Source: Heyndrickxia sporothermodurans
GTDB taxonomy: Bacteria > Bacillota > Bacilli > Bacillales > Bacillaceae_C
DNA: 64,000 nt
NCBI GenBank assembly: GCA_018333075.1
Contig: BORH01000001.1
Coordinates: 434,001 to 498,000 of the forward strand
Reading direction: 5' to 3'
Shown: positions 43,758 through 53,204 of the stretch, one piece after another
How the letters are laid out: every line of letters starts with the position of its first letter
Position numbering within the stretch: position 1 is the first letter of the stretch
Program-made: the position numbers and the translations under genes
The notes under the pieces: generated by a model
Seen by the model: only the letters and a program-made list of their open reading frames with translations
What the model was told of the DNA's origin: nothing
Database searches by the model: none

Positions 43758-44402
43758 TTATTTTTTTTCTAAAACGATATTCTGTCTATTTGCATAAATG
43801 GCTGCTTGTGTTCGATCTGCAACCCCTAATTTACCTAAAATATTACTTACATGTGTTTTTACTGTTTTCACACCAATAAACAAATATTCACTTATTTCTT
43901 GGTTAGTCATCCCCTCACCTAAGCATTTAAGAACCTCAATCTCTCTTTCTGTTAAATCATCATGAGGCTTTTTTTCTTGTGGCCTAAATCGATTCATCAT
44001 TTTATTCGCAACTTTCGGCTCTATAACCGATTCCCCACGTGTGGCTTTATATATAGCCCCCATTACCTCTTCCGCACGAGAAGTTTTCAATATATAGCTA
44101 TGTGCACCAGCCTCAATAGCCGGAAAAACTTGTTCATCGTCATAATAGCTTGTAAGAATGATAATCTTACATTCTGGAGAAATTTTCATTATTTCTTTTG
44201 TTGCATCAATTCCAGTACCGTTTTCCATTAATAAATCCATTAATATAACTGCAGGCTGATGAATCTTCGCTAGCTTTATAGCCTCTTCACCTGAACTAGC
44301 CTCCGCTACTAAATCAATTCGATCCTCCGTTAATAAATATGAGCGAATGCCCATCCTTACCATTTCATGGTCATCTACAATCATGACTCTTACTTTATCC
44401 AT
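43758..44402 (-). CDS. liaR: Response regulator LiaR
   Basis: The 214-residue protein has a receiver domain with acidic pair Asp10-Asp11, phospho-acceptor Asp56 in LMDLLMENGTG and a C-terminal LuxR-type helix-turn-helix (LTEREIEVLKCLGEGMTNQEISEYLFIGVKTVKTHVSNIL). With LiaS and LiaF it forms the cell-envelope stress system that answers lipid II-binding antibiotics. The frame begins 7 codons earlier, but ATG 44402 follows AAGGAGAG. It is the last gene of the operon. Confidence 0.9.
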   Translation of the reverse strand: MDKVRVMIVDDHEMVRMGIRSYLLTEDRIDLVAEASSGEEAIKLAKIHQPAVILMDLLMENGTGIDATKEIMKISPECKIIILTSYYDDEQVFPAIEAGAHSYILKTSRAEEVMGAIYKATRGESVIEPKVANKMMNRFRPQEKKPHDDLTEREIEVLKCLGEGMTNQEISEYLFIGVKTVKTHVSNILGKLGVADRTQAAIYANRQNIVLEKK

Positions 44403-44440
44403 ACCATTCTCTCCTTCTATCATTTCATCTTTCTATCTGC

Positions 44441-45472
44441 TCATTGAAGGGGAATTCGAATATTAATATATGTACCTTCCTCTTCCATGGAACGTATTTG
44501 AAAGACTCCTCCTAATTCTTCACAACGCTCTCTCATTGTTTGTAAACCATATGAAGTCATTAAACTTCTTTCTACTTTAAAGCCTTTTCCATTATCACTT
44601 ATGTATAGATGTAATTGTTCTCTTGCAGATTCCAATGTCACCCTTACTTTAGTTGCCTCTGAATGTCTTAAAATATTAGAAAGTGCTTCCTGTACAATGC
44701 GAAAAATATGCTCTTCAATTGCCTTTGAAAGTGAATCGATGCTTTCAATTTGACATTCAATATCCAGCTGTGTCTTTTCTTTTAGTTCATAGACTAATTT
44801 ATTCAGACCTTCATATAATGTGTCACCTTTTAAATCAATCGGCCGTAAATGTAATAATAATGCCCGCATTTCCCCTTGAGCTTTAGCCGAAATATTGGCG
44901 ACCTGCTCAAGCATCGTTTTAGCTTGTAGTGGATCCTTCGTTACTGTACGCAGCGCTGCAGATGAGATCATGCCTAGTGCAAATAGCTGTTGACTTACAG
45001 AATCATGTAAGTCCCTTGCAAGTCTTTGACGTTCCTCCATCACAGCTGCCTGGTGAGCTTGATTTGCTAAATCTGTTTTTTCGTCTGCTAATCTTTGTAA
45101 TGATCGAACTTGGTCTTGAAGAAAAATCGCCAATTGATTCATTTCCTCAAATATTAAACCAATTTCATCTTTTTCGATTTCCTTAGCTCGAACTGAATAT
45201 TTCCCACTTCTCAAAATCGATACGAAAGATAACATTTCATCTAATCTCTTTAAAAGGATTTGACCGCTTCGATACCCAAAATATACACTTAAGATCATAT
45301 AAACAACTAATAAAAATAGTGTGATTAACAAAATGTTTTTAGTATTTAATTCTTGATCTCCAAAAATATATAAATAGAACTGTAAAAAAACAAAATAAAT
45401 GAGTCCGCCCATTAATGCCATAATCATAAAATTCTTTATAAACCAAAAACGAATGCTTTGTATTTTACGCAA
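44441..45472 (-). CDS. liaS: Sensor histidine kinase LiaS
   Basis: The 343-residue kinase has two N-terminal membrane helices (about 13-34 and 46-66), a HAMP-like linker, a HisKA_3 dimerisation domain with phospho-acceptor His156 in ARDLHDSVSQQ, and a C-terminal ATPase domain (HIFRIVQEALSNILRHSEA, DNGKGF). The short extracellular loop is typical of intramembrane-sensing kinases such as LiaS. Translation starts at TTG after GGAAGGAGGGG. It follows liaF and precedes liaR. Confidence 0.9.
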   Translation of the reverse strand: MRKIQSIRFWFIKNFMIMALMGGLIYFVFLQFYLYIFGDQELNTKNILLITLFLLVVYMILSVYFGYRSGQILLKRLDEMLSFVSILRSGKYSVRAKEIEKDEIGLIFEEMNQLAIFLQDQVRSLQRLADEKTDLANQAHQAAVMEERQRLARDLHDSVSQQLFALGMISSAALRTVTKDPLQAKTMLEQVANISAKAQGEMRALLLHLRPIDLKGDTLYEGLNKLVYELKEKTQLDIECQIESIDSLSKAIEEHIFRIVQEALSNILRHSEATKVRVTLESAREQLHLYISDNGKGFKVERSLMTSYGLQTMRERCEELGGVFQIRSMEEEGTYINIRIPLQ

Positions 45473-45490
45473 AAATGATTCCCCTCCTTC

Positions 45491-46294
45491 CTACACTCGA
45501 TCAATTCGGATAGAGCCAATCCCAATTTCAATTGTTATATCTATTTTCTTTATTCCTTCTTCATAATTAGGTGACTGAAAAATTAGATGCGGTTTCGTTT
45601 CCGATGATTTCAAGTCAAAAAGTCGAATATCTCCCACCTTTGTTTTTGAATCAATTTTTACTGGAATATCCTCTGGGATAAGCATTTTAACATCCCCAAT
45701 ACGACTTTTTATTTTAATTGTTGTTTCCTCTTCAGGAATAAAAGCTTTACTAAAATCTAAGTAAAAATCGCCTATCGTTGTATGAATATCCATCGGTTTT
45801 AATGGCCAATTTTGCTTATTAAAATGAACATCTGAAACAGAAAGATTCTTTTTTATATTTTCCTTTATATTTTTTTTTGCCTGGTTCTTTAAATCCATTT
45901 TATAGATATGAACAGTTTCATTTTCAGAAGATTGATCGGCTTTGTTTTTATCAACTTTAACAACTATCTTTCCTTTTCTTTTAAAAAACAGCTTCTCGAT
46001 AGCTATAAATACTAAAAGTATTGGCCATAGCTTCCACCAATCTCCATATGAAAATTGAATCATTTTTTGCTCATCTAAAATAAGCAATAATCCATAAGGC
46101 AAACAAAATAGTGTTAAAAATAAGGGACCTGATGATTTTTCCCGAATGCTTTTAACTAAATAAATGACACCAAAAAGGACAAATAGTATTGGAATAAACA
46201 TGATAAAAAACTCTCTTATTTCTAAGGAAATGACACCAATATTCATTAATAGAAGGGCAATTCCTATCACCAACAATATTACTGAAAATAACAA
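45491..46294 (-). CDS. liaF: LiaF, inhibitor of LiaRS signalling
   Basis: The 267-residue protein has four hydrophobic segments in the first 115 residues and a C-terminal beta-rich domain (LDFSKAFIPEEETTIKIKSRIGDVKMLIPEDIPVKI region) that fits LiaF/VraT. In B. subtilis LiaF keeps LiaS inactive without stress. It begins at TTG after GGCGGGG. It is the first gene of the operon here; the strongly induced target genes liaI and liaH are not in front of it, as they are in B. subtilis. Confidence 0.87.
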   Translation of the reverse strand: MLFSVILLVIGIALLLMNIGVISLEIREFFIMFIPILFVLFGVIYLVKSIREKSSGPLFLTLFCLPYGLLLILDEQKMIQFSYGDWWKLWPILLVFIAIEKLFFKRKGKIVVKVDKNKADQSSENETVHIYKMDLKNQAKKNIKENIKKNLSVSDVHFNKQNWPLKPMDIHTTIGDFYLDFSKAFIPEEETTIKIKSRIGDVKMLIPEDIPVKIDSKTKVGDIRLFDLKSSETKPHLIFQSPNYEEGIKKIDITIEIGIGSIRIDRV

Positions 46295-46390
46295 TATATT
46301 TCCCCGCCTTCTTATACTTCTAAAATAAATTTCGAGAAAAACAAATGAATTCCTTTAAATATATTAATTATAATATTTATTTTTCAAAAA

Positions 46391-46438
46391 TGTAGGTACA
46401 ACCGCGTTATCTCATCTCCGTCTTCAGACGGATTTTTT
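46391..46438 (+). promoter_or_regulatory. T-box-like antiterminator segment and terminator before yhfA
   Basis: TAGGTACAACCGCGTTATCTC (from 46393) resembles the conserved T-box antiterminator end (ACCGCG followed by a short spacer), and TCCGTC/GACGGA (46417-46432) followed by six T forms a terminator. Only about 100 bases separate it from liaF, so a full T-box with stem I does not fit. It may be a shortened T-box, a remnant, or an unrelated leader terminator controlling yhfA. Confidence 0.45.
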
Positions 46439-46562
46439 ATATATTCTTAAAGCACTTATTTTTTCTCCTCTTCATATTTTATTGAAAAGCAGGCAAATGC
46501 CCATTTTAATCAATGCACGAAAAACAGATTTTTATTTCCCAATATAATGAGGAGGAAGATAT

Positions 46563-47960
46563 ATGTCCGTTGATCTTACACTTATACATTGGATATATGT
46601 AGTTTTTATAGCGTTAATTATCTGTTTAATGGTTTTAAAAAGAGATACCACGATTATTTGTATTGCAGGTATTTTTATCATCGCTTTAACAGCAACGGGA
46701 TCTATCACTACTTCAATAAGCAGTATTTTTACAAGTTTCATCTATGCAATTACAGAGCTTCTCTCAATTATCTTAGTTATTTCAATCGTCGTTTCAATGA
46801 GTAAAAGCCTAATGGACTCCGGGATTAATGATGTCATGATTTCACCATTTGCTAAATTAATTAAAACACCCGCTCTTGCTTTCTGGATCATTGGCATAAT
46901 GATGATGACCATATCTTTATTCTTTTGGCCATCTCCTGCAGTCGCTTTAATGGGAGCCGTACTACTACCAGTAGCTATAAGGGTCGGTTTACCTGCAATT
47001 GGTGTAGCTATAGCGATGAATTTATTTGGCCATGGTATCGCTTTATCGGGTGACTACATTATTCAAGGTGCTCCTAAGCTTGCTGCCGATGGTGCAGGAA
47101 TATCAGTAGGTGACGTAGTAAGCGCCAGTATACCTTTAGTTATTACCATGGGTCTAGTCACTACCATTACAGCATTTTACTTATTGAAACGAGATATAAA
47201 AAATGGTTCCATTAAAACTCCAACATCGCCAGTCTATAATGATGAAAAGAATATTACTCAAAGTAAAAACCTATTATCACCTATATACAAAAGAATTTTT
47301 GCCTTATTAATACCCATACTTTTTATTCTTGATATTATTGCCATGATTATCTTCAACCTTCAGGGCAGCGAAGCAACTGCCTTAGTCGGTGGAACCTCAA
47401 TTTTCATCTTACTTTTAATCACAATAGCTTGTCATAAAAATAAAGCCCTCGAAGAAACAACAAAGTACTTAATTGAAGGCCTTCAATTTGGATTTAAAGT
47501 TTTTGGGCCAGTAATTCCTATTGCTGCTTTCTTCTATCTTGGAGGAGAGAATTTTCAAGCAATGATTGGTGACTTTCTACCAAAAAATTCTCAAGGAATT
47601 GTAAACGATCTAGGATCGGCTTTAGCAAATATCGTTCCTTTATCCAAGGAAATCGGTGCAATCACTGTAACCGGAGTTGGAATAATTACCGGATTGGATG
47701 GATCTGGATTTTCAGGTCTTTCACTTGTAGGATCTGTTGCTAATTTGTTTTCCCATGGAATTGAATCCAGTACGGCAACTTTAACATCTCTAGGCCAAAT
47801 TATGGCGATTTGGGTTGGAGGTGGCACACTCATACCTTGGGCATTAATTCCCGCTGCAGCTATATGTGGTGTAGACCCATTTGAACTCGCAAGAAGAAAC
47901 ATTATTCCGGTTACTATAGGTATAATTGTAACGACACTAGTTTCTATGTTTATACTTTAA
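46563..47960 (+). CDS. yhfA: YhfA-like membrane transporter
   Basis: The 465-residue protein has about 11-12 hydrophobic segments with a cytoplasmic loop near residues 210-240. Repeated motifs in the two halves (FFWPSPAVALMGAVLLP; GLDGSGFSGLSLVGS and GGGTLIPWALIPAAAICGVDPF) suggest the ion-transporter type with inverted repeats. Location and length match B. subtilis YhfA, whose substrate is unknown. It is followed by the amidohydrolase yhaA, so the transporter may import an amide or N-acyl compound for that enzyme (inference). AGGAGG precedes the ATG. Confidence 0.8.
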   Translation: MSVDLTLIHWIYVVFIALIICLMVLKRDTTIICIAGIFIIALTATGSITTSISSIFTSFIYAITELLSIILVISIVVSMSKSLMDSGINDVMISPFAKLIKTPALAFWIIGIMMMTISLFFWPSPAVALMGAVLLPVAIRVGLPAIGVAIAMNLFGHGIALSGDYIIQGAPKLAADGAGISVGDVVSASIPLVITMGLVTTITAFYLLKRDIKNGSIKTPTSPVYNDEKNITQSKNLLSPIYKRIFALLIPILFILDIIAMIIFNLQGSEATALVGGTSIFILLLITIACHKNKALEETTKYLIEGLQFGFKVFGPVIPIAAFFYLGGENFQAMIGDFLPKNSQGIVNDLGSALANIVPLSKEIGAITVTGVGIITGLDGSGFSGLSLVGSVANLFSHGIESSTATLTSLGQIMAIWVGGGTLIPWALIPAAAICGVDPFELARRNIIPVTIGIIVTTLVSMFIL

Positions 47961-48116
47961 CGACAAAATCTTTTTTCGAGAGAATCAATTGCTATTCTCT
48001 CATTATTTTTAAAAATATCCGAATTTATCGATTTCTTCACACAGATTTCTATCAATAAATGCTATAATAATCACAAGATTTAGATTTTTACACAAAAAGG
48101 AGATGTCAGACTAACA

Positions 48117-49334
48117 ATGACTATTCAAACGTTATCTCAAAAATTAGATCAAGCATACGAAGAGATGGTAGTGATTAGACGTTATTTGCACCAACACCCA
48201 GAATTATCATTTCAAGAAGTGCAAACTGCTAAATATATTGCTGATTATTACAAAAAACTTGGAGTAGATGTAAAAGAGAATGTTGGTGGTAATGGAGTAG
48301 TAGCAAGAATTAAAGGTAAATTACCTGGGAAAACTGTTGCCTTACGAGCAGATTTCGATGCACTTCCTATACATGAGGAAACAGATATACCTTACAAATC
48401 GAAGGTTCCAGGGGTAATGCATGCTTGTGGTCATGATGGTCACACTGCAACACTTCTTGTACTAGCAAAGACTTTAAATGAAATAAAAGAAGAATTGTCA
48501 GGTGAATATGTCATGATCCACCAACATGCCGAAGAATATGCACCTGGTGGGGCAATTTCAATGATTCAAGATGGATGCCTAGAAGGTGTAGATGTCATTT
48601 TTGGCACACATTTGTGGTCTCCTGTAGAATGTGGAACCCTTGCCTACCGCAAGGGTCCAATCATGGCTGCAGCAGATCGTTTCGAAATAAAAGTAAAAGG
48701 ATATGGGGGTCACGGAGCTCAGCCTCATAAAACGAAAGATGCTATCGTCATTGCCTCTCAATTAGTAATGAACTTGCAGCAAATCGTCAGTCGCCGAGTT
48801 GATCCAATTGACTCTGCTGTTGTTTCTGTAGGTTCGTTTGTTGCTGAAAATGCATTTAATGTGATTGCGGATTCAGCAAAATTATCAGGTACAGTCCGAA
48901 CATTTAATGAAAAAATTCGTGATTTAATTGAAGAGGAAATTGAACGAGTAGTAAAAGGAACATGTTTGGCAGCTGGCTGTAATTTTGAGTATGAGTACCA
49001 TAGGGGATACCCTGCAGTTGTTAATCATGAGGAAGAAACAGATTTTCTCATTTCCTGTGCAGAACAAGTCCAAGAAGTTGATCAAATCACATTGACTCCT
49101 CCTGAAATGGGTGGAGAAGATTTTGCCTATTACTTACAGCATGTAAAAGGTACTTTTTTCTTTACTGGTGCAAAGCCTGAAGGTGTAGCTGTTCCATTCC
49201 CACACCACCATCCAAAATTTAACATCAACGAAAAAGCGATGCTTATTGCAGCTAAAACATTAGGGAATGCAGCTTTAAACTATCAAGAAGTAAATGCTTC
49301 ATTAAAAGAAAGCGTAACGTCCCAAACAAAATAA
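48117..49334 (+). CDS. yhaA: M20-family amidohydrolase YhaA
   Basis: The 405-residue enzyme belongs to the M20D amidohydrolases: metal ligands Cys104 and His106 in HACGHDGHT, glutamates 139-140 in HQHAEEYAPGG, His165 in GTHLWSP, and a C-terminal His in FPHHHPKF. The lid domain lies between about 180 and 300. Relatives remove acyl groups from N-acyl amino acids. Synteny with ecsC and yhfA identifies YhaA. The ribosome site AAGGAGATG is about 13 bases from ATG 48117, slightly long. It ends at a terminator shared with ecsC. Confidence 0.88.
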   Translation: MTIQTLSQKLDQAYEEMVVIRRYLHQHPELSFQEVQTAKYIADYYKKLGVDVKENVGGNGVVARIKGKLPGKTVALRADFDALPIHEETDIPYKSKVPGVMHACGHDGHTATLLVLAKTLNEIKEELSGEYVMIHQHAEEYAPGGAISMIQDGCLEGVDVIFGTHLWSPVECGTLAYRKGPIMAAADRFEIKVKGYGGHGAQPHKTKDAIVIASQLVMNLQQIVSRRVDPIDSAVVSVGSFVAENAFNVIADSAKLSGTVRTFNEKIRDLIEEEIERVVKGTCLAAGCNFEYEYHRGYPAVVNHEEETDFLISCAEQVQEVDQITLTPPEMGGEDFAYYLQHVKGTFFFTGAKPEGVAVPFPHHHPKFNINEKAMLIAAKTLGNAALNYQEVNASLKESVTSQTK

Positions 49335-49338
49335 CCTA

Positions 49339-49368
49339 AAAAGGGTGGCCATTATTGGTCACCCTTTT
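49339..49368. terminator. Bidirectional terminator between yhaA and ecsC
   Basis: AAAAGGGTGGCC (49339-49350) pairs with GGTCACCCTTTT (49357-49368) with one G-T type mismatch. The ecsC stop codon lies in the loop. Confidence 0.8.
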
Positions 49369-50071
49369 GATTTAGCCAGCGAATACGATATGCATTCATC
49401 GTTGTTTCACCAAGCTGATCAAGTAAATTATAGTTTGCATATGCACCAATGACTGCCCCTATCCCTGGAACGAGCTGTAGCAATTTGACAAAATCAATAT
49501 AATCCCGATATTCTTGCTGCAGCTTCCGCCAATCGATATCAACTAAATCAGCTTTAACTTGATCCCACTCCTCTATATTTTTTAAAACGATCTTCTTATG
49601 TTCATCACTAGAAAAAGCTAATTGAAAAACATATAAAATAAAAAGTCGCTCATCATAATTTTTCACATCATATCCATAAATAGATGCAGCCTCAAACAAA
49701 AATTTCATTTTAATCGAGAGAAGGAGAGGAAAATCTGCAATTCCAAGCAAAATTCCTCCAGCTCCTGTTCCAGCTCCTTCTACTGCAGCTGTTTTTCGAA
49801 ATTTATTTAAGCTTTCAGCAATTAATTTTTCCTTTTCAAGTATCGTTAAATTTTGAGTTTCCTTCGGCTTGGTTAAATATTCCGACCCAAATAGTGTAGC
49901 CTGCACCATTTTTTTTATACTTTCTGTAATAATTTGATGTGCTTTTTCAGGAATTACAGAATTAAGCTTACCTTGTGCCTTTTTTGCCATTCGGTTCATC
50001 AAACTAGACTTTTTATTTATTTTACGTTTCCAAATTTCTACTTCACTTTTTATATTCTGCTCATCGGTCAT
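49352..50071 (-). CDS. ecsC: EcsC-family protein
   Basis: The 239-residue protein fits the EcsC family: EKLIAESLNKFRKTAAVEGAGTGAGGILLGIADFPLLLSIKMKFL and the C-terminal LVPGIGAVIGAYANYNLLDQLGETTMNAYR. Both glycine-rich segments are hydrophobic and may contact the membrane. Its role is unknown, though it travels with the EcsAB transporter. The frame is open further upstream, but ATG 50071 follows AAGGAG. It lies 101 bases after ecsB. Confidence 0.88.
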   Translation of the reverse strand: MTDEQNIKSEVEIWKRKINKKSSLMNRMAKKAQGKLNSVIPEKAHQIITESIKKMVQATLFGSEYLTKPKETQNLTILEKEKLIAESLNKFRKTAAVEGAGTGAGGILLGIADFPLLLSIKMKFLFEAASIYGYDVKNYDERLFILYVFQLAFSSDEHKKIVLKNIEEWDQVKADLVDIDWRKLQQEYRDYIDFVKLLQLVPGIGAVIGAYANYNLLDQLGETTMNAYRIRWLNQKGDQ

Positions 50072-50172
50072 TATTTTTAGCTCCTTATTTTTATATACTA
50101 TACGCTTAATAAGGAAGTGAAGTTTCACAGGTACAATTAATTATTTTGCGAATGTTAACTGCTACAGACTTT

Positions 50173-51399
50173 CTAGTGTCTTTGACTCATTTTACGCAGC
50201 CTGCTAGGAACATATCCTTTAACAAATAGGATGGAGAAAACGCAACCTGCAACTAATACTATTAATCCTGTTTCCCACGTATGACTAATAAGGACAATCA
50301 CACTAAAAATGATTGTTTGAATAAAAATGCACACTGTAAGAACTCGTAAAAACGATAATTCTTTTAATGTTTGACTTAATGGATATAAATAATGCCATAT
50401 TTTTAATTCATGATAGCGAATCATTGGGAGTAGTTGGAATCCAGTTAAGTATATAAATAGTAAAGCAACCCCTATTAATAAATAAATTTGATTACTGAAA
50501 TAGAGAATGGCTCCACCTATAATTGTTAATCTTATAAAAAGACCAAAATATTCACTGGAACGAATAAAGGTTCGTGCAAAAAGATAGGTGTAAGTATTCT
50601 TTTGGCCATACTTGATTGTATTGAATATTGGATCTAGCCATTTTCTACGTTTCACTTCACCTTTTAATTTCGGTACATCTGTAAATAAATTTGCAAATCG
50701 ATAAAATGAATTTAATCTTTTTTGTTCCTTATCAATTAATAAATCCCACTTCAAAGTCTTTTCCTTTACAGATTGATGGTAAAGGACATATAAAATGAGG
50801 TAAGCGATAATCAACAGTCCAAAAATCCAAGGCCATTTCATTTCAATCATAAAATATACAAAAACTATGTTTAAGAAAAGGCGTATCATCCAATCGAGTA
50901 TAGACAACCTTCGATCTTGTATTTTTAAAACATCCCAATGTAAAATAAGGTTCCATATTTTAATAATAAACAAAACTAAAAGCATAAGAAAGAAGGATTT
51001 AAAACCGTTTCCTGTCACTTTTGCATACATCGGCATACACACAGCAAGAACCATAAGCAGTATATATGCCTGAATCATAAAGCTTAGTACGATTGCATTT
51101 TTAAAATATTGCTTAAGTTTCATTTCAACAGGCAGTAAATACACTTTATCCGCTTCCTTTAAAAGTGTATATATTGGGCTTACAGTAACTAGGATACCTA
51201 ATACAATCCCCATTACCCAGCCAATCGGAAAACCTTCATCAATTGTTTTTACCCAACCGCTATAATAATAAGCACCAGCACCAAGCGAAAAAATAACAAC
51301 AAACAATAAATGATCATTAAAAATATATTTAAGATATTTCCTTAGCTCATATAGATATAATTGAAGCCTTTCTTTCCACAAATTCTCAATTTGTTTCAT
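50173..51399 (-). CDS. ecsB: ABC transporter permease EcsB
   Basis: The 408-residue membrane protein has about ten hydrophobic segments and matches EcsB in length and place. EcsAB is an ABC exporter affecting protein secretion, competence and regulated proteolysis in B. subtilis; related peptide export functions are known in other Firmicutes. The start overlaps the end of ecsA by 14 bases, indicating translational coupling. Confidence 0.9.
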   Translation of the reverse strand: MKQIENLWKERLQLYLYELRKYLKYIFNDHLLFVVIFSLGAGAYYYSGWVKTIDEGFPIGWVMGIVLGILVTVSPIYTLLKEADKVYLLPVEMKLKQYFKNAIVLSFMIQAYILLMVLAVCMPMYAKVTGNGFKSFFLMLLVLFIIKIWNLILHWDVLKIQDRRLSILDWMIRLFLNIVFVYFMIEMKWPWIFGLLIIAYLILYVLYHQSVKEKTLKWDLLIDKEQKRLNSFYRFANLFTDVPKLKGEVKRRKWLDPIFNTIKYGQKNTYTYLFARTFIRSSEYFGLFIRLTIIGGAILYFSNQIYLLIGVALLFIYLTGFQLLPMIRYHELKIWHYLYPLSQTLKELSFLRVLTVCIFIQTIIFSVIVLISHTWETGLIVLVAGCVFSILFVKGYVPSRLRKMSQRH

Positions 51400-52132
51400 C
51401 AGAATCTTCCTTTGTTAACTGAATATAAATATCATCTAATGTTGCACCAGGCATGCGAAAATTTTCTTGTAATTCTTCCAATGTTCCTTTTGCTTTAACT
51501 TGTCCATTATGTAAGATTATGAAGCCATCACAGTACCTTTCCGCCGTAGCAAGAATATGGGTCGATATAAGAATACCTGCTCCCTTTTCCTTCATACTTT
51601 TCATCAAGTCTAGTAGAGATTGGATGCCAAGTGGATCTAATCCAACAAATGGTTCATCAATAATGTATAAATTAGGCTCTACCAAAAAAGCAGACATGAT
51701 CATTACTTTTTGTTTCATCCCTTTTGAAAAATGTGCAGGAAACCAACCTAGCTTCTTTTCTAATCGGAATTCCTTTAGTAAAGGTGTAATTCTTTTTTCA
51801 AAGACATCTTGATTAATACCGTATGCCATTGCCGTTAGCTTCAGATGTTCATCTAAAGTTAACTCTTCATATAATATAGGTGATTCTGGGATATAAGAGA
51901 ATTGCTTCCTATATTCATCAGGTCCTTTTTTAATTTCTAAGTCATTGATGTGAATAGTTCCTTTTTTCGGTTCCATCAGTCCAATAATATGCTTAATTGT
52001 TGTACTTTTCCCCGCTCCATTTAACCCAATTAAACCAATCATTTGATTTTTTTCAACGGTAAATGATACATCATTTAAAACGGGTTTCTTTGTATAACCG
52101 CCTGTTAAATTTTGTACATTAAGTAGTGACAT
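51386..52132 (-). CDS. ecsA: ABC transporter ATP-binding protein EcsA
   Basis: The 248-residue ATPase has Walker A GLNGAGKST, signature FSKGMKQK, Walker B LYIIDEPFVGLDP and switch His in STHILATAE. It is the EcsA energy subunit; the order ecsA-ecsB-ecsC next to hit (divergent) is that of B. subtilis. AAAGGACG precedes the ATG. Confidence 0.92.
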   Translation of the reverse strand: MSLLNVQNLTGGYTKKPVLNDVSFTVEKNQMIGLIGLNGAGKSTTIKHIIGLMEPKKGTIHINDLEIKKGPDEYRKQFSYIPESPILYEELTLDEHLKLTAMAYGINQDVFEKRITPLLKEFRLEKKLGWFPAHFSKGMKQKVMIMSAFLVEPNLYIIDEPFVGLDPLGIQSLLDLMKSMKEKGAGILISTHILATAERYCDGFIILHNGQVKAKGTLEELQENFRMPGATLDDIYIQLTKEDSDETN

Positions 52133-52652
52133 CTTTAACGTCCTTTCCTTATTTCACTTTGAATCATTTTCATTAATTTACTTTAATCAAAAAAATGATT
52201 GATCCACGAATACTTTCACATATATTGTACATGATAATAAGCGAAGGGGATAACAAACGCAACTAATATCGGGGTGGTTATTAAAGACCGAAACCGAATG
52301 AAAAGCGATAAAAGGATGGTCAAGAGTATGGCGACAACGTTTTAACACACTTTTATTTAAATGAGGTGTTTGTCGAAGATCACTTACTGTTTTAAACGTT
52401 TATCCAATGTTAAAAACAATAGGAGATGATCGCGTTGAACAAAGGTCATTTACTCAATTAACATTTGAAATAACACACTTATGAAAAATGAGGTGTTGAT
52501 CAAAGGCAGACCAATTTTTTTATAAACCTTTTATAGTATACCCCTTCAATTGGGACGGGCTTTCAACGGAAACCCCGTCCCTTTTTATTTTTCATCTTAC
52601 ATTATTAGCCATTATAAGATATACTAAAAAAAAAATGAAAGGTGGAACACTT
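52133..52652 (+). other. 520-bp ecsA-hit intergenic region with repeated hairpin motifs
   Basis: No gene of normal size is seen. AACACACTT with GAGGTGTT occurs twice (52344-52370 and 52472-52497), each able to form a short hairpin, and longer flanks can extend the pairing (CGACAA with TTGTCG; TGATC with GATCA). The segment ends in a plus-strand terminator at 52552-52590, although no plus-strand gene precedes it. It may encode a small RNA or a structured leader of hit. A few ORFs of 8-22 codons are present without good support. Confidence 0.45.
52552..52590 (+). terminator. Terminator upstream of hit
   Basis: GGGACGGG (52552-52559) pairs with CCCGTCCC (52574-52581), followed by TTTTTATTTTT on the plus strand. 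It lies 63 bases before the hit start and has no obvious upstream gene in its orientation. Confidence 0.85.
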
Positions 52653-53075
52653 ATGAGTGATTGTATTTTTTGTAAAATTGTAAATGGTGAAATTCCATCT
52701 GCAAAGGTTTTTGAAAATGAGCATGTTGTTGCCTTTCTTGACATAAGTCAAGTAACAAAGGGACATACTTTAGTAATTCCAAAAATACATAAAGAAAATG
52801 TTTTTGAGTTAACACCTGAAATTGCAGCAAATCTCTTTGAAGTCGCTCCTCAAATCGCAAATGCATTAAAACAAGAATTTAATCCAATAGGAATGAATCT
52901 TGTAAACAACAACGGTGAGCATGCTGGACAATCTGTATTTCACTTTCATTTGCACCTTATTCCGCGATATGGAAAAGGCGATGGCTTTGGTGCCGTTTGG
53001 AAAAATAATCAAAATGAATATACTCAAGAAGATTTAAAGATGTTAGCAACTGCAATATCCAAAAACATTCAATAA
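52653..53075 (+). CDS. hit: HIT-family protein Hit
   Basis: The 140-residue protein has the histidine triad H-F-H-L-H-L in VFHFHLHLIPRY, and the N-terminal zinc-type cysteines CIFCKIVNGE. It is a nucleotide hydrolase/transferase of the HINT type acting on nucleotide phosphoramidates. The frame begins at 52635, but ATG 52653 has AAAGGTGG upstream. Divergence from ecsA matches B. subtilis. Confidence 0.92.
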   Translation: MSDCIFCKIVNGEIPSAKVFENEHVVAFLDISQVTKGHTLVIPKIHKENVFELTPEIAANLFEVAPQIANALKQEFNPIGMNLVNNNGEHAGQSVFHFHLHLIPRYGKGDGFGAVWKNNQNEYTQEDLKMLATAISKNIQ

Positions 53076-53084
53076 ACACATAGG

Positions 53085-53117
53085 AAAATCCTGCTAAAAA
53101 GCAGGATTTTTTATTTT
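53085..53117 (+). terminator. Terminator of hit
   Basis: AAAATCCTGCT (53085-53095) and AGCAGGATTTT (53100-53110) form a perfect stem, followed by TTATTTTTT. Confidence 0.88.
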
Positions 53118-53204
53118 TTCATCTTGAAAACTTCCTTCAAATTATCTGCTCAATTGTGTTATACTATTTTCAATCTTTCGCAACTGGCAATAAGGGCACA
53201 GTTG

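Noticed and set aside
46295-46562. Complete T-box riboswitch upstream of yhfA
   Set aside because: Only about 100 bases precede the T-box-like segment and no stem I or specifier loop is visible, so a full T-box cannot be claimed.
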